Origin: Gibbsiella quercinecans
GTDB taxonomy: Bacteria > Pseudomonadota > Gammaproteobacteria > Enterobacterales > Enterobacteriaceae
Length of the DNA: 64,000 bases
Direction: 5' to 3'
Assembly: GCF_002291425.1 (NCBI RefSeq)
Contig: NZ_CP014136.1
Coordinates: 4,912,925 to 4,976,924, forward strand
Part shown: positions 1 to 8,738 of the stretch, piece after piece
Layout: every line of letters begins with the position of its first letter
Numbering within the stretch: position 1 is the stretch's first letter
Program-made: the position numbers and the translations under genes
Notes under the pieces: generated by a model
Database searches by the model: none
What the model saw: only the letters and a program-made list of their open reading frames with translations
What the model was told of the DNA's origin: nothing

Positions 1-2
1 AA

Positions 3-743
3 TCAACCGGGGGTGCCAACTATCTTGACACTTACCGCATTTTTGCCGCTGCGGATATCGCGCACCACGATGCTGTCGCCGCCGATACGCACGCGCGGGT
101 TGCCGGCGACCGTGATTTTGGCCTCACAGGTGCTGCGATCGCCGTTGCGTGCCGCCGGGTGGCCGTTGATCAGCACCTTTTTCGAGCCTTCCGCCAGGAA
201 GTTGACGTTTTCCGCCAGATGGCCCTTGCTGCAGTCAACGGTATCTTTGTCGGCGGGGGTGGCATGGGGACTGGCGCTTTCCACCGTGGGTTGAGTCAGA
301 TCGTCCCAGACATCGCCCAGCCAGTTTTTTACCGCATCGCCGTCGACCTTGCCGAGTTTTTCCAGCACGGCGCCGGGGTGCATCACGGTGGCGGCAATGC
401 CGGCCGCCAACGCAATGGCGGTGTCCAGTGCGCCAGGGCCTTCCGCGTCGGCCGCCGGGCTGTTGAGATAGGCATGGTCAACGGTGCCGGCGGCGCGTGC
501 GGCCGGTTTTCCCATAATCTTCACGTTGTCGGCGCCGCTGGTTATTTTGGCGTCCGGCGGCCCTCGCAGACCGAGTGCGTCAAGCGCGCTATCGACGGCA
601 TTGCCCGCCGCGTTGCCTATTTTTTCCGGCAGGCCGCTGGCCATGGCGCCGACCAGCAGTCCCACACCGACCACGGCACCCACGCCGGTGCCGAACAGCG
701 CGGCCGAGCCGACCAAAATGCCGTAATAGATAGCGCCTTCCAC
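3..743 (-). CDS. PAAR-domain T6SS spike-tip protein, N-terminally truncated
   Basis: PAAR proteins cap the VgrG spike. This 246-residue protein has a hydrophobic Gly/Ala-rich stretch (about residues 6-37) followed by two PAAR-type blocks with the hallmark GKPAARAAGTVDH and the later INGHPAARNGDRSTC. The pattern matches the first 265 residues of the large Rhs protein at 3872-8254. It lacks the first 25-30 residues seen there, including the prePAAR motif with its D..H pair. The only usable start is GTG at 743, with no Shine-Dalgarno, and an in-frame stop lies six codons upstream. It begins only 15 bases after the stop of the neighbouring ADP-ribosylglycohydrolase gene, which looks like a recombination joint. 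It has no toxin domain and ends soon after the PAAR region. Family call is secure; function of the truncated form is doubtful. Confidence 0.8.
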   Translation of the reverse strand: MEGAIYYGILVGSAALFGTGVGAVVGVGLLVGAMASGLPEKIGNAAGNAVDSALDALGLRGPPDAKITSGADNVKIMGKPAARAAGTVDHAYLNSPAADAEGPGALDTAIALAAGIAATVMHPGAVLEKLGKVDGDAVKNWLGDVWDDLTQPTVESASPHATPADKDTVDCSKGHLAENVNFLAEGSKKVLINGHPAARNGDRSTCEAKITVAGNPRVRIGGDSIVVRDIRSGKNAVSVKIVGTPG

Positions 744-757
744 CTTTTGGGGTATGA

Positions 758-1852
758 CTATTCATTAGGCGATAAGTTAAATAATTTTTCGGCTATTTCT
801 GTTATTCGTTTGTGTTGTGCCAGCTTATTTAACCAGTCGTCAGGGATTGCAGAATAGCCATATAGGGCACCTGCAATCTGTCCTGCTGTTGCGGCCACGC
901 TATCTGCATCATCTCCCAGATTGGCTGCGAGTAAAATGGCATCGCGAAAATTATCCGTATTCCATACGGCCCACATTGCTGCTTCTAATGTATCTATTAC
1001 ATAACCGCTTGATCGAATTTGATCGCGACTTTTGTTTTTGTACTCACCTGCGTTAATAAGTAATGCTCTCACGGGTAATGTAATAATGTGCTGAGAAAAA
1101 GTATCTTCTTTACTATAACCATTAATGAGATAATGGAGTATCAAACCTAAGAACTGACAACTACGCATAGACTCTACAGCACAGTGAGTTGCCATGCTTT
1201 GTCTTTCTGATTCCGTATATGTATTATAAAATGACTTTCTTCTAAAAATTGCTACGGGTGCATGACGTATTAATGCTGCGTTCCCTGCGGTTTCTGGTTC
1301 GGAATTGCCAAACCATCTTTCTCCGTATATCAAATATTGTTCTAATGCATAGCGAGTTGTGGTGCCAATATCAAAGCAACGACCATTGGAGCTATTTTCA
1401 CCAAACCGATACCAGCGCACAAGGTTATCCCTGAATAGCGTTATATCTAATCGTTTTGCTGTTAGATAGGTATCGGCAAGGCATAATGCCATTGATGTGT
1501 CATCGGTCCATTCGCCGGGTTTTAACCTGAATGGACCGCCGCCAACCATATCATTGATGTGCTTTGCGTCACGTGGCTGGAACTCGAGTGTCGTTCCTAC
1601 CGCATCACCGATAGCTAATCCAACAAGAGCGCCTTTTGCCTTATCAAGTGCAACTTCATCAGTAACAATTTGGGGCTGTGATTCTTGCCATTGAACCTTC
1701 CCGCTGGTGACATCTATCATAGGGGGATGTCTATGCTTTGGGGTGCTATAGTTCATCCGATCCTGAAGCCGTTGTGATACCACAGGAAGTAGATGTCGAT
1801 ACCGTTCCGCATAGCTTTCCAACGTATTTACATTTTGGTGTAAATCAATCAT
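758..1852 (-). CDS. ADP-ribosylglycohydrolase, Tri1-like T6SS immunity protein
   Basis: The 364-residue product is a DraG/ARH-family ADP-ribosylglycohydrolase. Visible signatures are GLAIGDAVG (78-86), the metal-binding WTDDTS (115-120) and GDDADS (313-318). An N-terminal extension of about 70 residues precedes the catalytic fold. In Serratia proteamaculans the immunity protein Tri1 has the same architecture: its extension plugs the active site of the ADP-ribosyltransferase toxin Tre1, and its hydrolase removes ADP-ribose from target proteins such as FtsZ. Position among Rhs/PAAR debris in a T6SS locus supports an immunity role. No ADP-ribosyltransferase toxin gene lies beside it, so it appears to be an orphan that may give broad protection against incoming toxins. 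Residues binding metal look intact. The specific Tri1 assignment is from architecture and memory of the family. Confidence 0.75.
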   Translation of the reverse strand: MIDLHQNVNTLESYAERYRHLLPVVSQRLQDRMNYSTPKHRHPPMIDVTSGKVQWQESQPQIVTDEVALDKAKGALVGLAIGDAVGTTLEFQPRDAKHINDMVGGGPFRLKPGEWTDDTSMALCLADTYLTAKRLDITLFRDNLVRWYRFGENSSNGRCFDIGTTTRYALEQYLIYGERWFGNSEPETAGNAALIRHAPVAIFRRKSFYNTYTESERQSMATHCAVESMRSCQFLGLILHYLINGYSKEDTFSQHIITLPVRALLINAGEYKNKSRDQIRSSGYVIDTLEAAMWAVWNTDNFRDAILLAANLGDDADSVAATAGQIAGALYGYSAIPDDWLNKLAQHKRITEIAEKLFNLSPNE

Positions 1853-2143
1853 TGTATTTCCTTTTGAATTACATTGTTAACACCATTATGCTTATTATTC
1901 AGTTAATTTAATAAAGCGTGATTTTCACTACGCCAAAAAAAGCTAAGATTCACTTGTAAATATGAATTGCCATAATCATCATGGCTGTTCATTGTTAATA
2001 AGGTATTATTCCTTCTAGGCTTGAATACGGTGTTCCTACTATGACTGAACGGGCTCGTAAGTGGTAGCAGTGTCGCAATAGTTAGTAAATGACGTTTCTT
2101 CAGTATGGAATTTTTAGTTTTTAACCCCAACTTAATTAAGTTG

Positions 2144-2749
2144 TTATTTAAAAGGCATTGTCTTTTCAATTCCTATTAAATTAATAATGTCTTTGCAGGC
2201 TGAAATTTGTTTTTCTATCTCGGTGTTTCCTTGTTTATTAGATTTTTCTATTTCTTTTTTTATTTCATCAATTTTTATAATTTCCATTAGATATAGAATC
2301 CTTTCATTATACTCCATTACTTTGTCTTTACTATCGATAGCCTCATGTAGTCCATCAAGGAAAATATTTTCACCTTTTAGCATTCTCTGAAAAACACGGT
2401 GTTTTATTGATATTTCCAATTCATTTCCGGTCTCAGTAGCTATGATGATTTTTCTTATCGCTTCAGATGATTCTGCCAATTCTTCTTTTTCTCTGGACAT
2501 TCTTGATTTTAGGGATAGCGCGTATTCTATCCAAGTCCAGGAATCAAAGTCATTGTTAAAAGGAATTTCTGTCAAAATATCTAATAATTCATTGGTTAAT
2601 GAGTATTTTTTTAAAACATACAGGCTGTATGCTAATCTGGTTAGAGATTCAAGTAATATGATTGTCGTCTTTTTGTTTTTATTTGGTGTTTTTAAAACAA
2701 ATTCATTGAGAGATGGGCTGATTTTTTCTATTTTATTTTTTATATTCAT
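2144..2749 (-). CDS. DUF6707-like protein, probable orphan Rhs immunity
   Basis: This encodes a 201-residue, mostly helical, charged protein with no signal peptide or membrane segment. The start at 2749 is preceded by AAGAGA at suitable spacing. The N-terminal pattern (conserved SPSLNEF, TPNKNKKTT, LLESLTRLAY, FNNDFDSWTWIE) resembles, from memory, the DUF6707 family found next to Rhs C-terminal toxins. The gene is strongly A+T-rich compared with the T6SS genes, as is usual for swapped toxin-immunity cassettes. It lies just downstream of a broken Rhs tip (2817-3116), so the natural reading is the immunity gene of a displaced Rhs tip whose toxin has been lost. The exact target is unknown. Confidence 0.55.
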   Translation of the reverse strand: MNIKNKIEKISPSLNEFVLKTPNKNKKTTIILLESLTRLAYSLYVLKKYSLTNELLDILTEIPFNNDFDSWTWIEYALSLKSRMSREKEELAESSEAIRKIIIATETGNELEISIKHRVFQRMLKGENIFLDGLHEAIDSKDKVMEYNERILYLMEIIKIDEIKKEIEKSNKQGNTEIEKQISACKDIINLIGIEKTMPFK

Positions 2750-2816
2750 TATGCTGTCTCTTACCTATTCAAGGTGCCGTTGCTATCAAAAATCTTCTAA
2801 GGTTTTCGAAATGATG

Positions 2817-3116
2817 CTATGAGTAGGCACTGCCTGAGGCGAGGTTTGCGCCTCGGTAGCAGCAAAAAGGCGGGAATTTTCCCGTCAAACGGCCTGTCCA
2901 GCGACTGGTAATTCTATCTCTACGATTAGATCCTTTAGATGAACAAGGAGTCAACCCCAGCGGATCGATCCACCCCAACGCATTCGGCGCATACTGATAA
3001 AGATTTATCCCACCCGCCAACCCTATCGGGTCTTGTTGCGTAAACCGGCCTACCTCTGGGTCGTACTACCCATTTGGGTTGTAATGGGTCAAGGATTTTG
3101 CATCGTAGTTCATACG
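2817..3116 (-). pseudogene. Remnant of an Rhs core C-terminus and tip
   Basis: The minus-strand frame reads as the end of an Rhs core: [16 protein letters not shown], then [11 protein letters not shown] and the DPLGL boundary that precedes variable toxin tips. An in-frame TAG (3075-3077) falls just before the YDPEV motif, and only about 40 residues without recognisable toxin character follow the boundary. No Rhs core is readable upstream of about 3116. This is the classical footprint of an orphan Rhs tip left behind when the main rhs gene (3872-8254) acquired a new C-terminus. The core motif is close enough to the intact gene to serve as a recombination substrate. The downstream DUF6707-like gene is the presumed immunity partner. 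Confidence 0.75.
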
Positions 3117-3370
3117 CTACCGCCCTTCAGTGATAGTTTTTATCTGCACAAAATTATTTTAAATCAATTGGTAATGAAAATATAGACTGATTGAAGCATA
3201 GTAGTATCCCCATATCGGCGTGGACAGGGTACGGGATAACTGTATATCTGGCAGGAGACTGGTTGTCATAGTTCGGCCTGCTCGGGGAACCGCTAGCGAT
3301 CAGCGTGATGCCTGGCAAGGTAGTGCTTCAGATTCCGCAAGAAAATATATTGGCGTAACAGAATATAAAG

Positions 3371-3409
3371 AATGGCCGGGAAGATTCAAAGATATCCATT
3401 CCGGCCATT
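3371..3409 (-). terminator. Imperfect hairpin after the Rhs immunity gene
   Basis: AATGGCCGG (3371-3379) pairs with CCGGCCATT (3401-3409), with further pairing inside the loop. It lies a few bases past the stop of the TPR immunity gene. The T-rich flank is better on the plus-strand side, so it may work weakly in both directions. The rest of 3117-3370 holds no gene I can support. Confidence 0.45.
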
Positions 3410-3414
3410 TATTT

Positions 3415-3855
3415 TTACTTCATCTCTTTTTTCTTAGCTAAGTAAAAATCAAGATACTTTTTCGGTCTTTCTTTAAATGCACGAGCTTTGCCATAACTAT
3501 AGGCGTCGTCAAAGTATTTATATGATTCATCATATTGTTCTAACTCATAACAGACCATTCCAAGATCGATCAACGGAGCAGTATCTATATCGGATCCTCG
3601 CGTTTGCAATGCGACTTCCGCCCATTTTTTAGCCTCTTGGAAAGCTGCCATATCAAAATAAGCACTATATATACATGCTGCAATCCAACCGGCAATTTCC
3701 CACTCTAGCTTAGATTCAGGAAGCAATCCCCAAGCCTTGTTATATTCATTTAAAGCCTCTTCATAAGATTTACCATCATGAAGTTCATTGCCTTTCTCTA
3801 CAGTAGAAACTATTATCTCTTCTAATTTTTTATTTTCTTCAGCAAGCTCTTTCAT
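3415..3855 (-). CDS. TPR-like immunity protein for the adjacent Rhs toxin
   Basis: The 146-residue soluble, acidic protein shows tetratricopeptide-like helical pairs: NELHDGKSYEEALNEYNKAW at about 22-41, LIDLGMVCYELEQYDESYKY at about 95-114, and an amphipathic C-terminal helix ending in a Lys-rich tail. It starts 17 bases after the stop of the large Rhs gene, is markedly more A+T-rich than the Rhs core, and has no export signal. A small cytosolic protein directly downstream of an Rhs nuclease tip is expected to be its cognate immunity protein. TPR-like immunity proteins are known for Rhs and contact-dependent toxins. The pairing is inferred from position. Confidence 0.65.
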   Translation of the reverse strand: MKELAEENKKLEEIIVSTVEKGNELHDGKSYEEALNEYNKAWGLLPESKLEWEIAGWIAACIYSAYFDMAAFQEAKKWAEVALQTRGSDIDTAPLIDLGMVCYELEQYDESYKYFDDAYSYGKARAFKERPKKYLDFYLAKKKEMK

Positions 3856-3871
3856 TACACACCACCCTTAA

Positions 3872-6800
3872 TCATGGAAAGTACTGCGATCTTTCTTCTG
3901 GTCCAATAAAATCACCTGGATCTTTATATCTGTCAGGTAACCTCGCGCCTTGAGAACGGTTATGACCATAATATTCTAATTCATAATTCTTGGAATCTCG
4001 CATAAAGGCTCTAACTTCTTTAGATTTCTGTCCATAATAACCACCTTTCTGATTCCAATATTTAACAGCATCTGTTAAGTGAGCCATGTCGGCATCTTTA
4101 ACATTATACCATCGACTATCTGTTGAGCTCTTAAACTGCATCCTATCACCTGTACCACGAATACGACCTTCACTACGCATTCGCTCAATAACTTCTCTGC
4201 CAGTCTTACTATTTTTACCTGGGGTTTTCCCCATGTTATTTAGACGACAGGATGCCAACCCAAGTGGATCAATATATGTGAGAGGGTTTGTGACATAGGC
4301 ATACAGGTTTATCCCACCCGCCAACCCAATCGGGTCATGCTGAGTAAATCTGCCGATATCCGGATCGTAGTAACGGAACAAATTGTAGTGCAATTCGGTT
4401 TCGCGATCCAGGTATTGGCCCTGCAGACGCAAGTTTTGGGAATAATCCAACGTCTGCTGGTTTTCCCCGTAGCTTAACTTGCCCCAGGCGCTGCTGTGGC
4501 CTTGCCAGCGCACCGTGCCGTCGCTGTCCGTCAGGCTTTCCGGTTCGCCGTTGGGCGCATTATGGAAATAAAACACCTGTGCCGGCGCTATGCCGTCAAT
4601 ACGCGCCAGCGGCTCATAACTGCCCTGATCGGCATACACATAGGTGAGTGGGGTGCCATCACGGGTTTCCTGCAGCAACCGGAAGCCTTCCCACAGGAAG
4701 GTGGTGGTTTGCCGTTGCCCGGTGGGCTGGCGCAGATCCCGGCTTTGCAGCCACACCTGTTTATGGGTGCGGCGCCCGAGGGGATCGTAACGGAACTGCA
4801 CATGCTGCACCGGCTCATTAAAGTGCGTGCTGTGGCGTATCACTTCGGTCAGACGGTGTTCGGCGTCATAGCGATAGTGCCAGCGATAGCGATCTTTATG
4901 CTTCTCGACCGTACGGCCGAAGGTATCGTAGCGGTAATCGATGCCTTTATAGTGCGTTACCCGGTTGTGCCGCTGGCGAAATTGCCCTTCGTCCAGCAGG
5001 TTGGCCGCCGGATCGTAACGGTAATGCTCCGTATCCGGCAGGGAGCCTTCCTGTGCCAACAGCCGCCCGGCGGCATCGTAGTGATAGTGGCGATAGGCAA
5101 ACGGGTTGGCGTTGTGTTCCTCGCGCGTCAGGTTGTTTTGGTAGTCATAGGCCCATTGGCGTGAGCTGCTGGCCGGCGCCGGGCGCGGCCGGTCAGTGCT
5201 GTGGATCTCCCGGCGATCCTTGCGGCCCAGCCGATCATAATGCACCCGGCTGGTCAGGCGGCCCTGAGTGCGGCTGAGCTCACGGTGCAGATTATCGCGC
5301 TCAAACTCGCTGATCGTGACATTATCCAGCGCCAGTTGCAGCAAATGGCCACTGCCGTAATAAAGTGCGCGTAGCGCACGGCCATCAGGCAGGACGATCT
5401 GCGTCCGGTTGCCGAGCGCATCGTAAGAATAGGCCAGTGTGCCGTTAATGCCTTGTTCATTAACCACGCGGCCCAACAGATCATACTGGAAGCGGACGTC
5501 GCTTTCTGCTTCCTGCGCGTAGCCTTGCCAGACATCGCCCCGGTAGAAAGCCGCCTGCAGCAGTTGGCCGACGGCGTTGTAACGATAGCGGGTTTCTCCG
5601 TCTGGCGTCTGCCTGGCGGTCAGTTGCCCGGCGGCATTGTGGCTGAAGAAGTGTGAAAACGTGTCGGGGGTATTGGCGGCAAAAGCACGTTCAATGACCC
5701 GGCGGCATTCGTCATGGCGGTAACGTGTGCTAACGCCGTCCAGTCCGGTCTCTTCCAGCAGCAGGTTGCAGGCGCCCCAGCGGAAGGCATAGCTTTCGTC
5801 GTTTTCATTGCGTAATGCAATCAGGCGGCCGCGCGGATCGTAGCGGCGCACCACTTCGCCATCCAGCGGGTTGCGCGTGGCCAGCAGGCGGCCTGCGTTG
5901 TCATAACGGTAGTGCGTCAGGCGGCCGTCAGCGCCCTGATAGTGCGCCAGTTGGCCCTGTGGGTTCCAGGCCAGCGTTTCCTGCCAGCCCTCGGCGCGTT
6001 GCAACTGCGTTAGCCGCCCGGCGGCGTCGTAGCTATAGCGGGTGCTTTCGCCCTCGGCATCGGTCACTTCCGTCAGCCAGCCCTCGGCATTGTAGTGGTA
6101 AACCGTCTGTTTGCCAGAACAGTCGCGGGCGTGAATTAACTGGCCGTGTGCATCATAGTCAAAGTGGCTGACGCCGCCGTTGGCATCAACCGATTGCACC
6201 ACCTGGCCATAATTATCACGCAGATAACGTTGGCTATGGCCGAGCGCATCCACCTCGGCAATCAGTGCATGGCGTTCATCATAGTAAAAATGATGGGTGG
6301 CGCCGTTGGCTTCCTTGATGCTGACCGGCAGCGCCCGCTGTGGCAGCCAGGTGGTCAGGCGGATATGGCCCAGAGCATCTTCCTCTTCCACCAGATTGCC
6401 GGCATCGTCATAGCGGAATTGCCAGCTGTGGCCCAGGGGATCGCGCGTGGCAATCAGCAGGGCATCATCGTTCCATTGGTAGTGCCACACTTCATCGCGT
6501 TCATCGGTATATTCCGTCACCAACTGTTGGGCGTTCCAGCGGTGCTGATGTTGCAGACCATCAAATTCCGTTACTGTCGTTAAACCGGCCGCCAAATCGT
6601 AATCAATGGTGCAACTGCTGCCGCTTTCACTACGGTGTTCAACCACCCGCCAGTCGTCGAACATGGCCCAGCGGTATTCGAAGCGCGGGCCGCCGGCCTG
6701 TTGATGGCTGGTTAACAGGTGGGCATCGTTATAGTGGAATTCACGTGTGGCGATGTTGCTGGCGTCAATAACCTGGTGCAAATCACCGGCGGTGTTATAG

Positions 6801-8254
6801 CGGTAGCGCACCCGATCGTTGCCAGCATGGCGCAGTGCGGTAACACGATCGGGGTAACGCGTATCCTCATAGGCCAGTTGGAGTTCCAATGCACCGGTGT
6901 CGTCTGTAATGGTGCTTAGGCGTTGCGCTGCGTCATAGCCAAGCAGCAGGGCGTTGTCATATTCATCGCTGAGCGAAACCAGGCGCAAACGGCGGGGCTC
7001 CTGTGGCAATGGGATGAACAGCCGCCATACGCTGCCGTCGGTATCAGCAATAATCAGTTGGCCTTCTTCGCCGCGGCGAAAAATCAATCCTTCGCCTGCG
7101 CTAAAGCTCGGCTCATTAATTGCCGGTAGCGGGAAACGTAGTTCACGGCCGGTTTCATCATGCAGGCAGCATTCGGTGCCGCCATTGCCATCGTCCGCCA
7201 GATCAACCCAAACCTCGAAGGCGGTGCGCCAACCTTGGCCGAACAGGCCCGCGTAGTGGTTGCGGCTATTGTAGTAACGTTGCCAGGCAAACGGGAAACG
7301 TGCCGGTAACAGCAAATCCAGATCTTCCTCGCCATGTAAAACCTTGGCGCCGGTAGCGGCATGGACGGGGTTGAATGCCGCATGGATCGCTTCCCCCAAC
7401 GCATTGACGCCGGCAGCGGCCAGGCCGCCGCCGATCATGCAGGGGAGATTGGGCAGCACTTTGCTCGGCCGCCCCAGGAGCAGCGGCAGCAGCGTCATGG
7501 CCAGGCCAATCCCAGGAAGTTTGCCGCTTTTTATTTCGCGTACGGTGGCCGTTTCACCGCCGATCAAGACATTTTTGGAGACGTTAGTGGATACGGTGGC
7601 CTCGCAGGTGGAGCGGTCTTTGCTACGCACGGCCGGTTGACCGTTGATAAATACTTTGCCGGAGCCTTCCGCCAGGTATTGCGGGCCGCTGTGTTTGTCA
7701 CAGCTGATTTTGTCTTCTTCCAGCGGTTGGCTCGGCTGGCTGGGGCCGGCCACCGTGGGCTGCCACAGTTGGGAAATAAGATTGCCGCCTGCTGCCAGCA
7801 GTTCAGCGCCGTAATCCCAGAAGCTTTGCGGCGGTTGCGGTGCCGGCAGCGCGTTAATTTCTTCCGCTGTTAGCAGGCGCCCGGCCGCGCGGGCTGCCGG
7901 TTTGCCATTGGTAAACACGTTGTTGGAACCGGTCAGGATCACGCCGCTGACCGAAGGCGGGAACAGGGCGTTTGCCACGGCGTCGCAGCCATGGCTGATA
8001 TCATCACCAATACCCGAAATGTTGGCGGCAAAACCTACGATAAGGCCAGCGCCAACGCAGGTTGAGGCGCCAGCGGCAACGGCACCCAGCACGGCCACGC
8101 CCGCCAGTGCCGGGGCGGCAGCGGTTGCCGCTGCACTCACGGCCATGGTGGCCAGGGAATAGACCGCCACTTCCGCCACGGCACTGGCGATATCCGCGAG
8201 AGCACTGGAGTGGATCAACTCATCGTCTTTTCTTGCTGCCCAGAGTTCACTCAT
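3872..8254 (-). CDS. PAAR-Rhs T6SS effector with GH-E-like HNH/ENDO VII nuclease tip
   Basis: The 1460-residue polymorphic toxin is delivered on VgrG. In order: a prePAAR motif (AARKDDELIHSS near residue 6), a hydrophobic Ala/Gly-rich N-terminal segment (about 33-80) for chaperone binding and inner-membrane passage, PAAR blocks (about 105-265), a long Rhs/YD-repeat shell (about 295-1290), the core terminus RYYDPDIGRFTQHDPIGL and DPLGL ending at 1333, then a 127-residue variable tip. The tip carries DMAH (His1392), NYELE (1423-1427) and an N-R-S motif, the layout of GH-E-type HNH/ENDO VII nucleases, with Ala in place of the usual Gly before His. Cleavage next to DPLGL is typical of Rhs cores. 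The chaperone and VgrG genes lie directly upstream and the likely immunity gene directly downstream. DNA as the target is inferred. Confidence 0.9.
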   Translation of the reverse strand: MSELWAARKDDELIHSSALADIASAVAEVAVYSLATMAVSAAATAAAPALAGVAVLGAVAAGASTCVGAGLIVGFAANISGIGDDISHGCDAVANALFPPSVSGVILTGSNNVFTNGKPAARAAGRLLTAEEINALPAPQPPQSFWDYGAELLAAGGNLISQLWQPTVAGPSQPSQPLEEDKISCDKHSGPQYLAEGSGKVFINGQPAVRSKDRSTCEATVSTNVSKNVLIGGETATVREIKSGKLPGIGLAMTLLPLLLGRPSKVLPNLPCMIGGGLAAAGVNALGEAIHAAFNPVHAATGAKVLHGEEDLDLLLPARFPFAWQRYYNSRNHYAGLFGQGWRTAFEVWVDLADDGNGGTECCLHDETGRELRFPLPAINEPSFSAGEGLIFRRGEEGQLIIADTDGSVWRLFIPLPQEPRRLRLVSLSDEYDNALLLGYDAAQRLSTITDDTGALELQLAYEDTRYPDRVTALRHAGNDRVRYRYNTAGDLHQVIDASNIATREFHYNDAHLLTSHQQAGGPRFEYRWAMFDDWRVVEHRSESGSSCTIDYDLAAGLTTVTEFDGLQHQHRWNAQQLVTEYTDERDEVWHYQWNDDALLIATRDPLGHSWQFRYDDAGNLVEEEDALGHIRLTTWLPQRALPVSIKEANGATHHFYYDERHALIAEVDALGHSQRYLRDNYGQVVQSVDANGGVSHFDYDAHGQLIHARDCSGKQTVYHYNAEGWLTEVTDAEGESTRYSYDAAGRLTQLQRAEGWQETLAWNPQGQLAHYQGADGRLTHYRYDNAGRLLATRNPLDGEVVRRYDPRGRLIALRNENDESYAFRWGACNLLLEETGLDGVSTRYRHDECRRVIERAFAANTPDTFSHFFSHNAAGQLTARQTPDGETRYRYNAVGQLLQAAFYRGDVWQGYAQEAESDVRFQYDLLGRVVNEQGINGTLAYSYDALGNRTQIVLPDGRALRALYYGSGHLLQLALDNVTISEFERDNLHRELSRTQGRLTSRVHYDRLGRKDRREIHSTDRPRPAPASSSRQWAYDYQNNLTREEHNANPFAYRHYHYDAAGRLLAQEGSLPDTEHYRYDPAANLLDEGQFRQRHNRVTHYKGIDYRYDTFGRTVEKHKDRYRWHYRYDAEHRLTEVIRHSTHFNEPVQHVQFRYDPLGRRTHKQVWLQSRDLRQPTGQRQTTTFLWEGFRLLQETRDGTPLTYVYADQGSYEPLARIDGIAPAQVFYFHNAPNGEPESLTDSDGTVRWQGHSSAWGKLSYGENQQTLDYSQNLRLQGQYLDRETELHYNLFRYYDPDIGRFTQHDPIGLAGGINLYAYVTNPLTYIDPLGLASCRLNNMGKTPGKNSKTGREVIERMRSEGRIRGTGDRMQFKSSTDSRWYNVKDADMAHLTDAVKYWNQKGGYYGQKSKEVRAFMRDSKNYELEYYGHNRSQGARLPDRYKDPGDFIGPEERSQYFP

Positions 8255-8259
8255 GATTA

Positions 8260-8697
8260 TCAGTCATCCTGTCCAGATAATGTCAGGGAGGCTTTAACCT
8301 GTTGCCAACGGTTATCGTCCTCGGGCGTGAAAGGGTTCATTGACGAATAGGTAAAAATAATCAGTGTCTGGCTGTCGTTCGTCTGGGCCGCCAACTGGTG
8401 TTGATGGTGGTGGTAGCCGGCGCGGAAAAAACGGCTGGTGACTTCGATGGCCTGGATAGCGCCATCCGGCCCGGCGCTGATGCGCTGGCGCGGCGACTGC
8501 TCTAAGTCGCTTATCTGCGGCAACAGAGCGGCCCACTGTTTTTCAAATTCACCTTCCAGCGTGCTGCCTTCGGGCAGCGGCGCGCGGGTAATCACCAATG
8601 AAGCGCCGGTGTGCGGGTTTTTCAGGATATTGACGGTGCAATCCTGCCAAGGGCCGGCGGGCAGGGTGAAATGGCCTTCCTGGAAAAGATAATTCAT
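8260..8697 (-). CDS. EagR/DcrB-like (DUF1795) effector chaperone
   Basis: The 145-residue cytosolic protein belongs to the DUF1795/DcrB fold used by Eag chaperones. The N-terminal pattern NYLFQEGHFTLPAGPWQDCT and the central strand ASLVITRAPLPEGSTLEGEF are typical. Eag proteins bind the prePAAR motif and hydrophobic helices of T6SS effectors, shielding them until they are loaded on VgrG. The gene sits between vgrG and the PAAR-Rhs effector, with only five bases before the effector start, so the two are almost certainly co-translated partners. Confidence 0.85.
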   Translation of the reverse strand: MNYLFQEGHFTLPAGPWQDCTVNILKNPHTGASLVITRAPLPEGSTLEGEFEKQWAALLPQISDLEQSPRQRISAGPDGAIQAIEVTSRFFRAGYHHHQHQLAAQTNDSQTLIIFTYSSMNPFTPEDDNRWQQVKASLTLSGQDD

Positions 8698-8738
8698 AAG
8701 TCTTCTCTGTTAGCTGGCGCGGGGCTACGCCCACATAA

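Noticed and set aside
1903-2169. 88-codon minus-strand frame between the Tri1-like and DUF6707-like genes
   Set aside because: No ribosome binding site, overlaps the 3' end of the upstream gene, no family resemblance; likely decayed DNA.
3220-3441. 73-codon plus-strand frame in the Rhs debris
   Set aside because: Runs through the hairpin and into the convergent TPR gene; no start signal. The opposite strand shows an equally unassignable fragment.
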